Assembly (NCBI GenBank): GCA_046350295.1
Contig: JAXMAR010000019.1
Coordinates: forward strand, 55,156 to 119,155
Length of the DNA: 64,000 bases
Origin: JAXMAR01 sp046350295
GTDB taxonomy: Bacteria > Planctomycetota > Planctomycetia > Gemmatales > Gemmataceae
Direction of reading: 5' to 3'
Numbering within the stretch: position 1 is the stretch's first letter; the number at the start of each line of letters is the position of its first letter. The position numbers and the translations under genes were made by a program. The notes beneath the pieces were generated by a model, which searched no databases, was not told the origin of the DNA, and worked only from the letters and a program-made list of their open reading frames with translations. Below are positions 49,959 to 59,726 of the stretch, one piece after another.

Positions 49959-51365
49959 TCAGCCCAGCAACTCCGCCGCCGCCCGCTGCTCCCCGACTAG
50001 GTATTGCGGCCGCCCCGACAGGTCGATGAATTGCGTCCGTGCCACGTCGATCCCCATCCGCTGGTACAGCGTCGCGAACACTTCACGGAAATGCATCGGC
50101 CGGCTGTTCGGCTCCTCCCCCCAGCGCGTCGTCGATCCGATCACCTGTCCCGCCCGCATCCCGCCCCCCGCCACCAGCGCGCTGCACACCCGTGGCCAGT
50201 GATCGCGCCCGCCGTTCGCGTTGATCCGCGGCGTCCGGCCGAACTCTCCCCACACAACCACCGCGACCTCGCTCAACAGGTCCCGATCGTGCAGATCCTG
50301 AATGAGCGCCGCCAAGCCGAGGTCCAAAAGCGGCAGCGTCGTCCGCGCCAGCGGGAAACAGTCCTTGTGCCAGTCCCAGTTGTAGTCGCCGCTCAGCATC
50401 CGCCCAAACGGCCAGCGGCAGAACGCCAGCGTCACGCACCGCGCCCCCGCCTCGATCACCCGCCGCGCCAGCAGGAACTGATCGAGATAGGTCTTCCCCT
50501 CGCGCTGTTCGGGATACTCGCGATCGAGGCCATAGCGGGCGCGGACGTGCGGGTCTTCCCGGCTCAAATCGAGGGCATTCGCCAGCCGCGCCGAGGTGAG
50601 CACCTCGATCGCTTGCCGCTGAAACGCGTCCACCCCTTCGACGCTCCGCGCCTCCACTTCGCGCCGGTAGCCGTCGAAGCTCGCCAGCATCGCCCGCCGA
50701 TCGCGTAGCCGGGCCAGGTCGACTCCGCCCAGGGTCAGGTTCCTGCGGTCCACCGCGTTCGCGACGAACGCCGCATGCGCCACGCCGAGATACCCCGGCT
50801 GCCCCGGCGGTGTCCGCATGATGAAGCGCGCGTCCGCGTCGATCGGCGTCAAGTCGACCGTCGTCGGCACGCCCGGCGTCCGCGGCCCCAGCGCCCGCGA
50901 CAGCACCGACCCGAACGACGGCCAATCCCCGGCCGGAAATCCCGGTACCAAAGGGGACGCGTCCATCGCCGGATGCGACTCCCAACCCGTCGAGCACCAG
51001 TGCAGATTGTGATCGTCCCGAAAACCGACGAGAGAACGGATGATCGTCAGCTTGTCCGCCAGGCGCGCCAGCCGCGGCAACAACTCGCAGATGGAGACGC
51101 CCGGCACGTTCGTCGCGATTGGCCGGAACTCCCCGCGGATCTCCGCCGGCGCATCGGGCTTGAGGTCGAAGGTGTCGAGATGCGTCGGCCCCCCGGGCAA
51201 GAGCACCATGATGACGCCCTTGATCCCCCGGCTCGCGCTCGCCGCCGGACCGCTTTCTGCCTGCGCCCGCAGAATCTCCGGCAACGCCAACCCACCCAGC
51301 GCCAGACCGCCGATCTTCAGCCAGGAGCGCCGCGATATGCGGCCCGGTCCGGGAATGGTGAGCAT
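49959..51365 (-). CDS. DUF1501 protein, Tat-exported
   Basis: 468 residues. Twin-arginine signal ISRRSWLKIGGLALGGLALPE. Family hallmarks: GVIMVLLPGGPTHLDTFDLKPDAPAEIRGEF in pieces, LARLADKLTIIRSLVG, DHNLHW, FGRTPRINANGGRDHW with metal-binding His/Asp, GGGMRAGQVIGSTTRWGEEP, PMHFREVFATLYQRMGI. It has the alkaline-phosphatase/sulfatase fold and is abundant in planctomycetes, usually next to a DUF1549/DUF1553 cytochrome-type gene; none is present here. Function unknown, periplasmic. Confidence 0.92.
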   Translation of the reverse strand: MLTIPGPGRISRRSWLKIGGLALGGLALPEILRAQAESGPAASASRGIKGVIMVLLPGGPTHLDTFDLKPDAPAEIRGEFRPIATNVPGVSICELLPRLARLADKLTIIRSLVGFRDDHNLHWCSTGWESHPAMDASPLVPGFPAGDWPSFGSVLSRALGPRTPGVPTTVDLTPIDADARFIMRTPPGQPGYLGVAHAAFVANAVDRRNLTLGGVDLARLRDRRAMLASFDGYRREVEARSVEGVDAFQRQAIEVLTSARLANALDLSREDPHVRARYGLDREYPEQREGKTYLDQFLLARRVIEAGARCVTLAFCRWPFGRMLSGDYNWDWHKDCFPLARTTLPLLDLGLAALIQDLHDRDLLSEVAVVVWGEFGRTPRINANGGRDHWPRVCSALVAGGGMRAGQVIGSTTRWGEEPNSRPMHFREVFATLYQRMGIDVARTQFIDLSGRPQYLVGEQRAAAELLG

Positions 51366-51534
51366 GCGGGAACCTCAGGCGGGGAAGGGGGCAGGAGGTT
51401 TAGTGTAACACGGGGGACGGGAAAAATGCCAAAGGAAATCGGCGTGTCGCCACCTTGCGAGACTGAAGTGGCCTTGTTACCCTTCCCTCGTCTGAGCACA
51501 ATGAGGATGGACACCTGGCCCCGGAGTCTCGTGG

Positions 51535-51954
51535 ATGGCCGCCGCCGCCGTGACCCCGCGCGTTCGCACGATTGTTATCTGCGACGACGTCTTCGCCAGC
51601 GACACGGAGGAGGGCGTCTTCAACCTGGAGGGCGTGCGGCAACATCTTTACGCGGAGACGTTGCCACTGCGGGCGGATTTGAATGTGTTCCTGTTGCTGT
51701 CGAGTCCGCGAAACGGACATTTCCCAGGACGACTGCTCGTGGTGAACGAGCGAAACGACAAGACGATCCGCTACGTCAAGTTTGGAGTCGACTTCGAAGA
51801 AGAAAACGACCTGGTCCCACTCCGTGTTGAGATGTCGGCTTGCGTTTTTCCTGAAGCGGGGCAGTACCATTTTCAAGTTTTCTTCTCCGGGTCCGACGGG
51901 AACGAAACCTTGAAGGGGGAACTTCCTTTCCGCGTCCTTTCGGAGGAGCCGTAA
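51535..51954 (+). CDS. hypothetical protein, DUF6941-like
   Basis: 139 residues. RVRTIVICDDVFASDTEEGVFNLEGVRQHLYAETLP and LPLRADLNVFLLLSSPRNGHFPGRLLVV, read in pieces, are beta-rich. The early CDDV followed by F.L.GV resembles DUF6941, a family without known role. The next gene starts on the base after its stop, so the two are coupled. Confidence 0.6.
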   Translation: MAAAAVTPRVRTIVICDDVFASDTEEGVFNLEGVRQHLYAETLPLRADLNVFLLLSSPRNGHFPGRLLVVNERNDKTIRYVKFGVDFEEENDLVPLRVEMSACVFPEAGQYHFQVFFSGSDGNETLKGELPFRVLSEEP

Positions 51955-52245
51955 GTGTCCAAGCGAATTGATATGCCGCGGCGAATCGCGCCGCTTCAGC
52001 ACGTTGTTGCGGAGGACATCACCGACCCAGCCGAGCAGGCCCGTCTGGACGCGATCCGCAGGCGCAAAAAACAAAAGACTGGAGCACGCGCCGAACGAGA
52101 CGAGGAGATCCCGCAACGGATCGCGCCGCTTCAGCACGTTGTCGCGGAGGACATCACCGACCCAGCCGAGCAGGCCCGTCTCGACAAGCTCCGGCGACGC
52201 CTCAAGGCAAAGGGACGGACTCGCGCGACGCGTAAGCGTGGCTGA
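51955..52245 (+). CDS. small protein made of a duplicated 23-residue unit
   Basis: 96 residues from the GTG at 51955, one base after the upstream TAA and with CGGAGGA before it. RIAPLQHVVAEDITDPAEQARLD occurs twice (as two blocks, about 10-32 and 55-77) with no residue difference, separated by a basic linker; both ends are Arg/Lys-rich. The two DNA copies differ slightly, so the repeat is not brand new. No known domain; basic tails suggest nucleic-acid binding or a linear interaction motif presented twice. Confidence 0.65.
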   Translation: MSKRIDMPRRIAPLQHVVAEDITDPAEQARLDAIRRRKKQKTGARAERDEEIPQRIAPLQHVVAEDITDPAEQARLDKLRRRLKAKGRTRATRKRG

Positions 52246-52366
52246 GCGGCCCAGGCCCAGCTACGAAGGCCTCGCCCGACCAGGAGCGGCAAAAGAGAAG
52301 CGGAGGGGATGCGACAGGTAATGGAACGTGACACCGGACGCCGCCTTCGATCTCGCACCAGCGCGA

Positions 52367-52568
52367 TCAACCTGGCCAAACCGCCCTTAGCGCATCCAGC
52401 AGCAACTCGTCAAACGAGTCAAACGAGGACCGAGAGGCCAACGCGCAGGATAACCTCGAATCTGCCGTTCACCAGGTTTTTGACATATAGAGCCGTTCCA
52501 TCGTCCGCGAACACAAGAACGCTCTCAAACGCCTCCAAATCTCTCCAAAGGCAGTTGGCATCGATCAC
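52367..52568 (-). pseudogene. small hypothetical gene coupled to cstA, frameshifted
   Basis: A GTG at 52568 overlaps the stop of cstA (GTGA). It reads VIDANCLWRDLEAFESVLVFADDGTALYVKNLV in pieces, then RVGLS, where a one-base surplus stops it at 52419. Without that base it continues SSFDSFDELLLDALRAVWPG to a stop at 52367. About 66 residues when repaired. Not the YbdD/KCU-star family usual next to cstA. Unknown function. Confidence 0.45.
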
Positions 52569-54778
52569 TCCTTCCGCGCCTCCACCATCCCTCCCCCCAC
52601 GCCCAACCACCTCCCCACCGCCATCACCAGAATCGTCCCCACCGACGCCATCACGAACAGCGTCAGCCCCAGGTTCAGCACGCCCGCCAGCGCCTCCCCC
52701 TCCTTGCCGTTCTGAATCTTGTCCACGAACCCCTGCGACAGCTGCACCCCCGCCGTCATCGTCGTCGTTGTCACGAACGCCATCGGCATGATCGTCAGGA
52801 TCGCGTACTTGCCTCGCCCCGAGTTGAACAGGAGCGTGCTCACCAGGCACAGCGCCAGGACCGCCAGCAGCTGGTTCGCGATGCCGAACATGGGCCAGAT
52901 CGTCCCGATCGACCCCGTCGACACCAGCAGGCCCCAGCCCAGGGTGACCGTGAGCGTCGCCAGCAGCGCGCCGGGCAGCCAGTCGGTCTTCTCGAACTGC
53001 GGGATCGCCTTGCCGAGTGTTTCCTGCATGAGGAAGCGGGCGATGCGCGTGCCCGTGTCGATCGTCGTCAGGATGAACAGCGCCTCGAACATGATGGCGA
53101 AGTGGTACCAGTACTTCATCACGTCCTCGAACGCCAGGTCGAGCCGCTCCATCGCCGTCGTCAGGATCCCCGCCATGCCGACCGCCAGCGTCACCGCGCC
53201 CCCCGTCCGCCCCCGCAAGTACTCGCCGCCGACCCGCTCGCCGATCTCGTTCAGGTCCGCCGTGTCGATGTCAAAGCGTTTCTTGCTCAGATCGAGGTGC
53301 GGCAGATCGCGCGCCCCGACCAGCGGCGGCAGCGCATACCGCTTATACATCTCCTCCATCTTCTGTTGCAGCTTGACGTCCGCCGCCTTGTCCGCGTCGA
53401 CGTTGATGTCCATGTAGTGCCGGATCGGCAGCGACGCCGCGGCGATCAGCGCCACCACGCCGACCAGCCCTTCCATCAACATCGCACCGTAGCCGATGGG
53501 CCGAATATGGCTCTCCTTGTCGATCATCTTGGGCGTTGTCCCGGAGGAGACGAGCGCATGGAAGCCGGAGATGGCCCCGCACATGACGCAGATGAACACG
53601 AAGGGGAAGATGCTCCCCGCGAAGATCGGCCCGCCCCCCGCGAACGACTCGTTGATCGGCGGATTGCGCAGCGTCGGGTTGGCGAGGATGACGCCGATCA
53701 CCAGGATGGCGATGGTGCCGATCTTGAGGAAGCTGGAGATGTAATCGCGCGGGCACAGGAGAAGCCAGACCGGCAGCACGGAAGCGATGAAGCCGTAGGC
53801 GCACAGGGCGAAGATGGTCTGGGTCCGGTCGAGGGAGAAGTAGGGCTCGAGCGCCGAGCCGGGAATGAGCCCGCCGAGGATCGTCGCCCCGATGACGCCC
53901 GCCGCGCCGATCAGCGACGCCTCCGTCACCCGGCCCGGCCGGATGCGGTACATCCACAGGCTCACCAGCAGCGCGATCGGTATCGTGCAGGCGATGGTGA
54001 ACGTGCCCCAGGCGCTGCCCGGGATGATCTGCTGCGTCTTCTCCGGCAGCGTGACGGTCCCGTTGTCGACGCGCAGCGGACCGGATGTCATGGCCACGCG
54101 CACACTGAACGCCTCCGGCCGGCTGATGTCGCGATACGCCCCGGGAAAATGCAACTTGGTGCTCTGCGGGAAGTCGTAGTAGCGGTGCTGCTCCGTCTCC
54201 TTCGCCAGCGCGATGTCGGTCGACTTCGGCAGCGTCACCACCGTCCCCGGCGCCAGGTTCACTTCTTCGCCCCCCAGCGCCTTGACGACGACGAAGCCAA
54301 GTCCCGCGAGCGCAATCACGACGATCACGAGGATCGCCAGGCACACGATCAGTGACGCCCCGCGTCCCAATTCGGTGAACGCGATCTGCGCCAGCGATTT
54401 GCCGCCGCGCCGCACCGAAGCCGCCAAGACGAGCATGTCCTGCACCGCCCCCGCCAGGCAGACGCCGATCACCAGCCAGAGCAGCCCCGGCATGTACCCG
54501 TATTGAATGGCGAGCACCGGCCCGATCAGCGGCCCCGCGCCGGAGATCGCCGCGAAGTGATGACCGAAGAGGACCCACTTGTTCGTAGGATGATAATTCT
54601 GACCATCGTTGAACTGGTGGGCGGGGGTCACGCGGGCATCGTCCAGCTGCGCCACCTTGCGTGCGAGGAAGAGGCTGTAGTAGCGATAGGCGATCACGAA
54701 GACGCACAACACGCCCAGGATGATCGGCATCGCCCGCAAGAGAACGTGGTCCCCCGCTTCCTGACAAAAGAGATCCAT
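52565..54778 (-). CDS. cstA: carbon starvation protein CstA (peptide/pyruvate transporter)
   Basis: 737 residues from the ATG at 54778 (MDLFCQEAGDHVLL); an ATG at 54730 (MPIILGVLCVFVIAYRYYS) is closer to the usual family start. Family motifs: DDARVTPAHQFNDGQNYHPTNKWVLFGHHFAAISGAGPLIGP in pieces, VRRGGKSLAQIAFTELG, RDYISSFLKIG, SGTTPKMIDKESHIRPIGYGAMLMEGLVGVVALIAA in pieces. About 16 membrane helices. CstA imports peptides or pyruvate during carbon limitation. Two periplasmic insertions (~200-260 and ~480-540) are longer than in E. coli. A small gene is coupled at its 3' end. Confidence 0.95.
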   Translation of the reverse strand: MDLFCQEAGDHVLLRAMPIILGVLCVFVIAYRYYSLFLARKVAQLDDARVTPAHQFNDGQNYHPTNKWVLFGHHFAAISGAGPLIGPVLAIQYGYMPGLLWLVIGVCLAGAVQDMLVLAASVRRGGKSLAQIAFTELGRGASLIVCLAILVIVVIALAGLGFVVVKALGGEEVNLAPGTVVTLPKSTDIALAKETEQHRYYDFPQSTKLHFPGAYRDISRPEAFSVRVAMTSGPLRVDNGTVTLPEKTQQIIPGSAWGTFTIACTIPIALLVSLWMYRIRPGRVTEASLIGAAGVIGATILGGLIPGSALEPYFSLDRTQTIFALCAYGFIASVLPVWLLLCPRDYISSFLKIGTIAILVIGVILANPTLRNPPINESFAGGGPIFAGSIFPFVFICVMCGAISGFHALVSSGTTPKMIDKESHIRPIGYGAMLMEGLVGVVALIAAASLPIRHYMDINVDADKAADVKLQQKMEEMYKRYALPPLVGARDLPHLDLSKKRFDIDTADLNEIGERVGGEYLRGRTGGAVTLAVGMAGILTTAMERLDLAFEDVMKYWYHFAIMFEALFILTTIDTGTRIARFLMQETLGKAIPQFEKTDWLPGALLATLTVTLGWGLLVSTGSIGTIWPMFGIANQLLAVLALCLVSTLLFNSGRGKYAILTIMPMAFVTTTTMTAGVQLSQGFVDKIQNGKEGEALAGVLNLGLTLFVMASVGTILVMAVGRWLGVGGGMVEARKE

Positions 54779-55076
54779 GCCCGCCCCCGGATCCGTGATA
54801 CCGTGCTCGAATGCGGCCATTCTATGAACGGCTGCGCTGCCAACGCACTTCATCACTCGCGTGGCAAGGGTACAGCGGACTTACAAGGATGAGCGCCGAC
54901 CAGCAAAGAAAAACCCCGCTGAACTCCGTGAGGGGAACAGCGGGGCCGGAACAGAGAAGAGGCCGCAGTACAACTCCCGACTTTACGGCCTGGCAGGGCC
55001 CTGTCAAGGAAAAAACCGGAATTCTCCACTTCGCCTTCTTGCCGGCTTGCTCGTCCGCTCCCCAAAGAGGCCCTGC

Positions 55077-56321
55077 GTGAACGCTCGCCTCTCTCTGCTC
55101 ATGTTCCTGCTCTATGCGGTCATGGGGGCCTGGGTCCCCCTCTTCACGCTTCTCTTGCGCCAGCGCGGCCTCAGCGCCGATGAAACCGGCTGGTGCTGCG
55201 CCACCTCGGCACTCGGCGCCCTGCTCGCTCCCTTCGTCTGGGGACAGATCGCCGACCGCTGGCTGGCCGCCCAGAAGTGCATCAGTCTCTGCGCCCTGCT
55301 CTGTGGCCTGGCCCTCCTCGCTCTGGCCGAACTCGGTGCGGCGTGGGCCATTTTCCTCGTCAGCCTCATCCACTGGTTTTTCATGTATCCGGCCTCCAAC
55401 CTGACCACCGCCCTCACGTTCCGCCATCTCGAGGATCCGCAAAAGGAGTTTGGCGCCGTCCGCCTCTGGGGTACCGTCGGCTGGGTAGCGGCGGGCTGGC
55501 TGGTCGGATTCTGGCTCCGAGCGCACTACTGGTTCGCCGAAACCCCGATGGCCGACGACGCCGAGCCGGACTGGTCTCCTTCGTTGCGACTCGGGGCCGG
55601 CGTCGCCTTTCTCCTGGCGCTTTACGCCCTCACCCTGCCTGACACGCCCCCCAGCCCAAGCCGCGCTTCCGCCGAGGCGGGCCCGCTGCGGCGCCTGTTC
55701 GAGGCGCCGCTCCTTGCCTTGCGGCTCCTCCGCCAGCCTTCGCTCGCCCTCCTGTGCTTCTGCCTCTTCGGCCTTTACATTACCATCCCTTTCTACTCCC
55801 AACTCACGCCCCTGCTCCTGCACCATCTCGGCGTCCCCGACCGCTGGCTCCCCGTGACGCTCACTCTCGCCCAGAGCCTGGAGATCGTCACGCTCGGCAT
55901 GCTGCCCATCCTCCTGCTGCGCCTCGAAGAGAAGGGGACGCTCTTCACCGGCATGTCCGCCTGGTCGTTCGGCATGCTCGCCTGGTCGTTTGCCGCTCCG
56001 CTCTGGCTCGTCGTCGCCGCGCTCGGCGCCAACGGTATCTTCATCTGCTGCTTCATCGTCACGGCCCAGATGGTCATCAATCGCCGTTGCCCCCACGACA
56101 TCCGCGCCAGCGCCCAGGGAATGATTCAGTTCATCAACGGCCTCGGCCTGCTCATCGGTCACGTCCTGGTTGGCCGTCTCCGTTATCTCTTCAACGAGGA
56201 TTTCACGCCGATCTTTTCGGTCGCAGCGATTCTGGCGGGAATGCTGACCGTACTGTTTGTGGCTTTCTTTCGGACGCCGGCCGGGTCCGCCCCCGCCGCG
56301 CCGCCCCAGAGCCGCTTGTGA
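55077..56321 (+). CDS. MFS transporter, nucleoside:H+ symporter-like
   Basis: 414 residues from the GTG at 55077, with AAGAGG upstream; the earlier open frame to 54861 has no signal for a start. Twelve hydrophobic helices. FVWGQIADRWLAAQKCISLCAL is the loop 2-3 MFS motif (GxxxDR). The order LMFLLYAVMGAWVPLFTLLLRQRGLS, FFMYPASNLTTALTFRHL, EFGAVRLWGTVGWVAAGWLVG and RASAQGMIQFINGLG is that of the NupG/LacY-like nucleoside transporter group. Import of nucleosides or sugars with protons is likely. Divergent from cstA. Confidence 0.85.
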   Translation: MNARLSLLMFLLYAVMGAWVPLFTLLLRQRGLSADETGWCCATSALGALLAPFVWGQIADRWLAAQKCISLCALLCGLALLALAELGAAWAIFLVSLIHWFFMYPASNLTTALTFRHLEDPQKEFGAVRLWGTVGWVAAGWLVGFWLRAHYWFAETPMADDAEPDWSPSLRLGAGVAFLLALYALTLPDTPPSPSRASAEAGPLRRLFEAPLLALRLLRQPSLALLCFCLFGLYITIPFYSQLTPLLLHHLGVPDRWLPVTLTLAQSLEIVTLGMLPILLLRLEEKGTLFTGMSAWSFGMLAWSFAAPLWLVVAALGANGIFICCFIVTAQMVINRRCPHDIRASAQGMIQFINGLGLLIGHVLVGRLRYLFNEDFTPIFSVAAILAGMLTVLFVAFFRTPAGSAPAAPPQSRL

Positions 56322-56436
56322 AGCCCAACGCCTTTGCCTAGACTGGGGAGACTTTGCCGCCGATCCTGTGCGCGCCGCCTCCAGGGTTCCTATCTCGGAG
56401 CCGCGTCCGCGCGATCGCGGTACGGAGTTCTTCTTC

Positions 56437-59382
56437 ATGCCGGCCGACCTTCCCGCGCAGCATGCTCCCTTGCCCAAGCGGGTGGGCATTCTGCTCGGCG
56501 TCGGCCTGGTCGCCTTTCATCTGGCCCACCTGCTCGCCGGCCCGGAGGAAGGCCTCTGGCTTCCCGCCCTCGGCATCGGTTTCGTCCTCACCGCCTGGCT
56601 GGATCTGCGCGTCGTTCCCTTGCTCGCCATCGACGCCATCCTCGCCCGCCTGATGATCCGCGAGAATCACTCGATCCTCCAGGTCTGCTGCGACGGCCTT
56701 CTCTTCGGCGCCCAGGTCGGCGTCTCCTGGTGGGCCTACGACCGCGTCGCCAAGGGCGCCCGCCGCCTCGAGGATCCGCGCTCGGCCACAGTCTTCCTTA
56801 TCGTCGTCCCCGGCCTCGTCGCCGCTCTTTTCGCCCTTGCCCAGGCGCTCGAGTGGCGCCTCGCCGATGTCAGCCGCGACGATTTCGGCAGCCTCATCGG
56901 CGCGCTGTGGATCAGCCGTATCCTCGGTCTTCTCACCCTAGCGCCCTTCCTGCTCGTCGGCGTGACTCCGATCGTGGTCCGTCTGCGCATGACGCGGCCT
57001 GAGCCGAAGCAAAGCTTGCCCGGGGGCGCAGCGCCGGACGACTGGACCATCGGCGAAGCTCTGGAGACCGCCGGCCTGTGCCTCGGCTCCGGCATTCTCA
57101 CGACCGTTCTCGTGGCGATGAAGGCAGAAGGCGGCTCCGCCTGGACTCTGTGGGGGCTCTCCCTGCTGCTCGTGGTCTGGGCCAGCCTCAGGCAAGGGCT
57201 GCGCGGCGGCGCCCTCGTCGCCCTGGTCGGCGGCGTCGCCGCCCTCGCGCTGGCGACGCACCTCGGCCTGCGCGCCGCCACCTTCAGCCCGCTCCAGGGC
57301 AACATCCTCGCCCAGTGCAGCACCGCCCTGCTCGTCGGCGCCTCCGCCGGCTGGATCCGCGCCAGCGAGGCGCGCTATCGCCAGGTGGTGGGCCAGATCC
57401 CCGTGGTTCTTTACAGCGTCCGCTTGCCGCGCGGCCACTTTCCGCACACGGAACAGCCCACTCGCGCGAAAATGATGCCGCTTGACCAGGCCGAGGTCAC
57501 GCTGGTGAGCAGCGCGGCCCGCCGTGTGTTCCGTTGCGACCCGGAGGAGTTGATGGGGGCCTACGCCGGCTGGCTCGAGCGCGTCTTGCCCGAGGACCGC
57601 GAGATCCTGGTGGCTGCCCTGGCCCAGCTTCTCATGCGCAACGAGACGATCGCCTGCGAGTATCGCCTGATCGATGCGCCCGCGCACGAAGCGAAGGGGG
57701 CTGGCGCCCAGGAGGCCGGCCGCCTCTCCAACTGGGGCCTGCGCCCGCAGCGCTGGGTCCGCGACACCCTCGCGCCCAACTATCGTTCCGACGGAGCGTT
57801 CGAAGGGTGGGAAGGCGTAGTCGAGGACATCAGCGAGCAGCGTGCCCTGTCGCTCAGCCTGCGCCGCACCTCCAACATGTTTCAGGCCCTCGTCTCCAAT
57901 TTGCCCACGGGCGTCTTCTTCGTGCAAGGCCCCAGCGGCCAGCCGATTCTCGTCAACGCCCGCGCCCGCCAGCTTCTCGGTCAGCGCGAGGAGAACGCCG
58001 CCGGCTGGGAGCATCTATCCAAGGTCTACCGGCTTTATCGCCCCGATGGCTCCGAATATCCCGCCAACGAACTCCCGGTCGCCCGCGCCCTGAACGAAGG
58101 CGCCACCTGCGGCGCCAACGATATCGTCGTCCACCGGCCCGACGGCCGCCGCATCCCACTCATCACCTGGGCTGCTCCGGTCAACCTCGGCGGCGGCGCG
58201 GCGCCCGACGCCGCCGTCTGGGTCCTCGAGGACCTGACCGCTCTCCAGCACGCCGAGCAGGCACGGAAAGAAAGCGAGGCGCGGCTGCGGGCCGTCTTCG
58301 ATACGATGGCCGACGGCGTCGTCGTGCAGAACCAGCAGGGGACGATTCTCGAGTGCAACCCGGCCGCCTGCGCCATCCTCGGCGCGTCGCGCGGCGAGTT
58401 GCTCGAGCGCTCCTCGCTCGGCGCCGGCGCCGACGTCCTCCGCGAGGACGGAGCCCCGCTCCCTCTCGAGGAGCAACCGGACCAGCGCGCCCTCCGCCTG
58501 GGAGCGCCCGTTCGCGCCGTCGTCATGGGCTTGCGTCAGAAGGACTCAGCCACCATCCGCTGGCTCTACGTCCACGCCATGCCCCTCGCGGCCGGCGCCG
58601 CTCTTTCCCCCCACAGCCGGGGCGCGCGTCTGGTCACAACCTTCGCCGATCTGTCCGCCCTCCGCCGCGCCCAGGAGGAGCTGCGCCGGGCCCAGCGTCT
58701 CGAACTGGTCGGCCGGCTCGCCAGTGGCGCTCTACACGACTTCAACAATCTGCTCACGGTCATGCTCGGCCTCACCGCCATGGCCCGCAGCGCCTTGCCC
58801 GAGGGACACGCCGCCCGTCACGACCTGGATCGCATCGAAGAGGTCGCCGAGCAGGCCGGACATCTCGCCGGACAACTCCTCGCCTTCAGCAAGCAGAAGC
58901 ACCGTCCGCCCGAGCCCGTCGACCTCAACACCGTCGTTGTCCATGCCCTCAAGATCCTTCAAAGCGCCATCCCCGCCTCGATCCGGCTCGAGAGGCAGGT
59001 CAGCGGTGAGCTATTCGTGCTCGGCGACGAAACGCAGCTCAAGCAGGTCCTCATGAACCTGTGCCTGAATGCGCGCGAGGCCATCGCCGACAAGGGCGTC
59101 ATCACCATCGGCACTGCTGCCGAAGCCCCCGAGGACAACGGCGCTCCCGAAAAGCAAGGCTGGGTGCGCCTCACCGTCGCGGATACCGGCAGCGGCATGT
59201 CCGATGAGGTGCGGGCCCGGCTGTTCGAGCCCTTCTTCTCCACCAAGGAGCGCGGCGTCGGCCTCGGCCTTGCCGTCGTTCAGCAGATCGTCGAGGAACT
59301 CGGCGGCCGCGTCGCCGTACAGACCGAGCCGGGCAAGGGAACGCGTATCGACATCTGGCTCCGCGCCGCCCGTGCCCGTTGA
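56437..59382 (+). CDS. sensor histidine kinase: MASE1-like membrane domain, three PAS, HisKA-HATPase
   Basis: 981 residues from the ATG at 56437. N-terminal ~310 residues: eight to ten helices of MASE1 type (EGLWLPALGIGFVLTAWLDLRVVPLL, FGAQVGVSWWAYDRVAKG). Then PAS-like units: YRQVVGQIPVVLYSVRLPRG (~312), FQALVSNLPTGVFFVQGP with ANARARQLLG-type end (~485) and LRAVFDTMADGVVVQNQQGTILECNPAACAILG (~615). H box LASGALHDFNNLLTVMLGL with His767; N box LKQVLMNLCLNAREAI; G boxes VADTGSGMSDEVRARLFEPFFSTK and GVGLGLAVVQQIVEELGG. No receiver domain and no adjacent response regulator, so it is an orphan kinase with hybrid-kinase-type ATPase. Confidence 0.92.
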   Translation: MPADLPAQHAPLPKRVGILLGVGLVAFHLAHLLAGPEEGLWLPALGIGFVLTAWLDLRVVPLLAIDAILARLMIRENHSILQVCCDGLLFGAQVGVSWWAYDRVAKGARRLEDPRSATVFLIVVPGLVAALFALAQALEWRLADVSRDDFGSLIGALWISRILGLLTLAPFLLVGVTPIVVRLRMTRPEPKQSLPGGAAPDDWTIGEALETAGLCLGSGILTTVLVAMKAEGGSAWTLWGLSLLLVVWASLRQGLRGGALVALVGGVAALALATHLGLRAATFSPLQGNILAQCSTALLVGASAGWIRASEARYRQVVGQIPVVLYSVRLPRGHFPHTEQPTRAKMMPLDQAEVTLVSSAARRVFRCDPEELMGAYAGWLERVLPEDREILVAALAQLLMRNETIACEYRLIDAPAHEAKGAGAQEAGRLSNWGLRPQRWVRDTLAPNYRSDGAFEGWEGVVEDISEQRALSLSLRRTSNMFQALVSNLPTGVFFVQGPSGQPILVNARARQLLGQREENAAGWEHLSKVYRLYRPDGSEYPANELPVARALNEGATCGANDIVVHRPDGRRIPLITWAAPVNLGGGAAPDAAVWVLEDLTALQHAEQARKESEARLRAVFDTMADGVVVQNQQGTILECNPAACAILGASRGELLERSSLGAGADVLREDGAPLPLEEQPDQRALRLGAPVRAVVMGLRQKDSATIRWLYVHAMPLAAGAALSPHSRGARLVTTFADLSALRRAQEELRRAQRLELVGRLASGALHDFNNLLTVMLGLTAMARSALPEGHAARHDLDRIEEVAEQAGHLAGQLLAFSKQKHRPPEPVDLNTVVVHALKILQSAIPASIRLERQVSGELFVLGDETQLKQVLMNLCLNAREAIADKGVITIGTAAEAPEDNGAPEKQGWVRLTVADTGSGMSDEVRARLFEPFFSTKERGVGLGLAVVQQIVEELGGRVAVQTEPGKGTRIDIWLRAARAR

Positions 59383-59399
59383 GCGCGATTCACTTCTTC

Positions 59400-59657
59400 C
59401 TTCCAGCTCCTTCACCAACTCCGCGATCAACGTGGGTTTGCCCTGCCTCATCAGGTGCTCGATCACGCGCAGGCAGCTTCAAACGCCGCATCCTTTCTCC
59501 ACCGCTGCCACACCCGTTCTTGCTTTTTCCTCGGCGAAAAACAATTCGCCGACCAGCTCCGCCAGGCAGCACGGCTGAATCGTGTCGCTGTTGTCCATAA
59601 TAACGCTGGATAATCTTCTTCTGATAATTCGTGTAGTTGCGGCTTCTGCTCGCTCAT
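59400..59657 (-). pseudogene. small hypothetical gene, frameshifted
   Basis: From ATG 59657 the minus strand starts MSEQKPQLHELSEEDY. Natural-looking pieces follow in other frames: IMDNSDTIQPCCLAELVGELFFAEEKA and CLRVIEHLMRQGKPTLIAELVKELE. Two or more indels are needed to join them. It lies in the indel-rich zone that begins here. Family not recognised. Confidence 0.35.
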
Positions 59658-59726
59658 GATGCGTTCTCAGCTTTGACGCGAATTGTAGCCGCGGCGCCGA
59701 GCCCGGAAATAGGGGGAGGATAACCG

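Noticed and set aside
52367..52568. YbdD/KCU-star selenoprotein coupled to cstA
   Set aside because: The coupled small protein has none of that family's sequence and its TGA at 52419 is best explained by a one-base shift; no Cys or Sec end motif.
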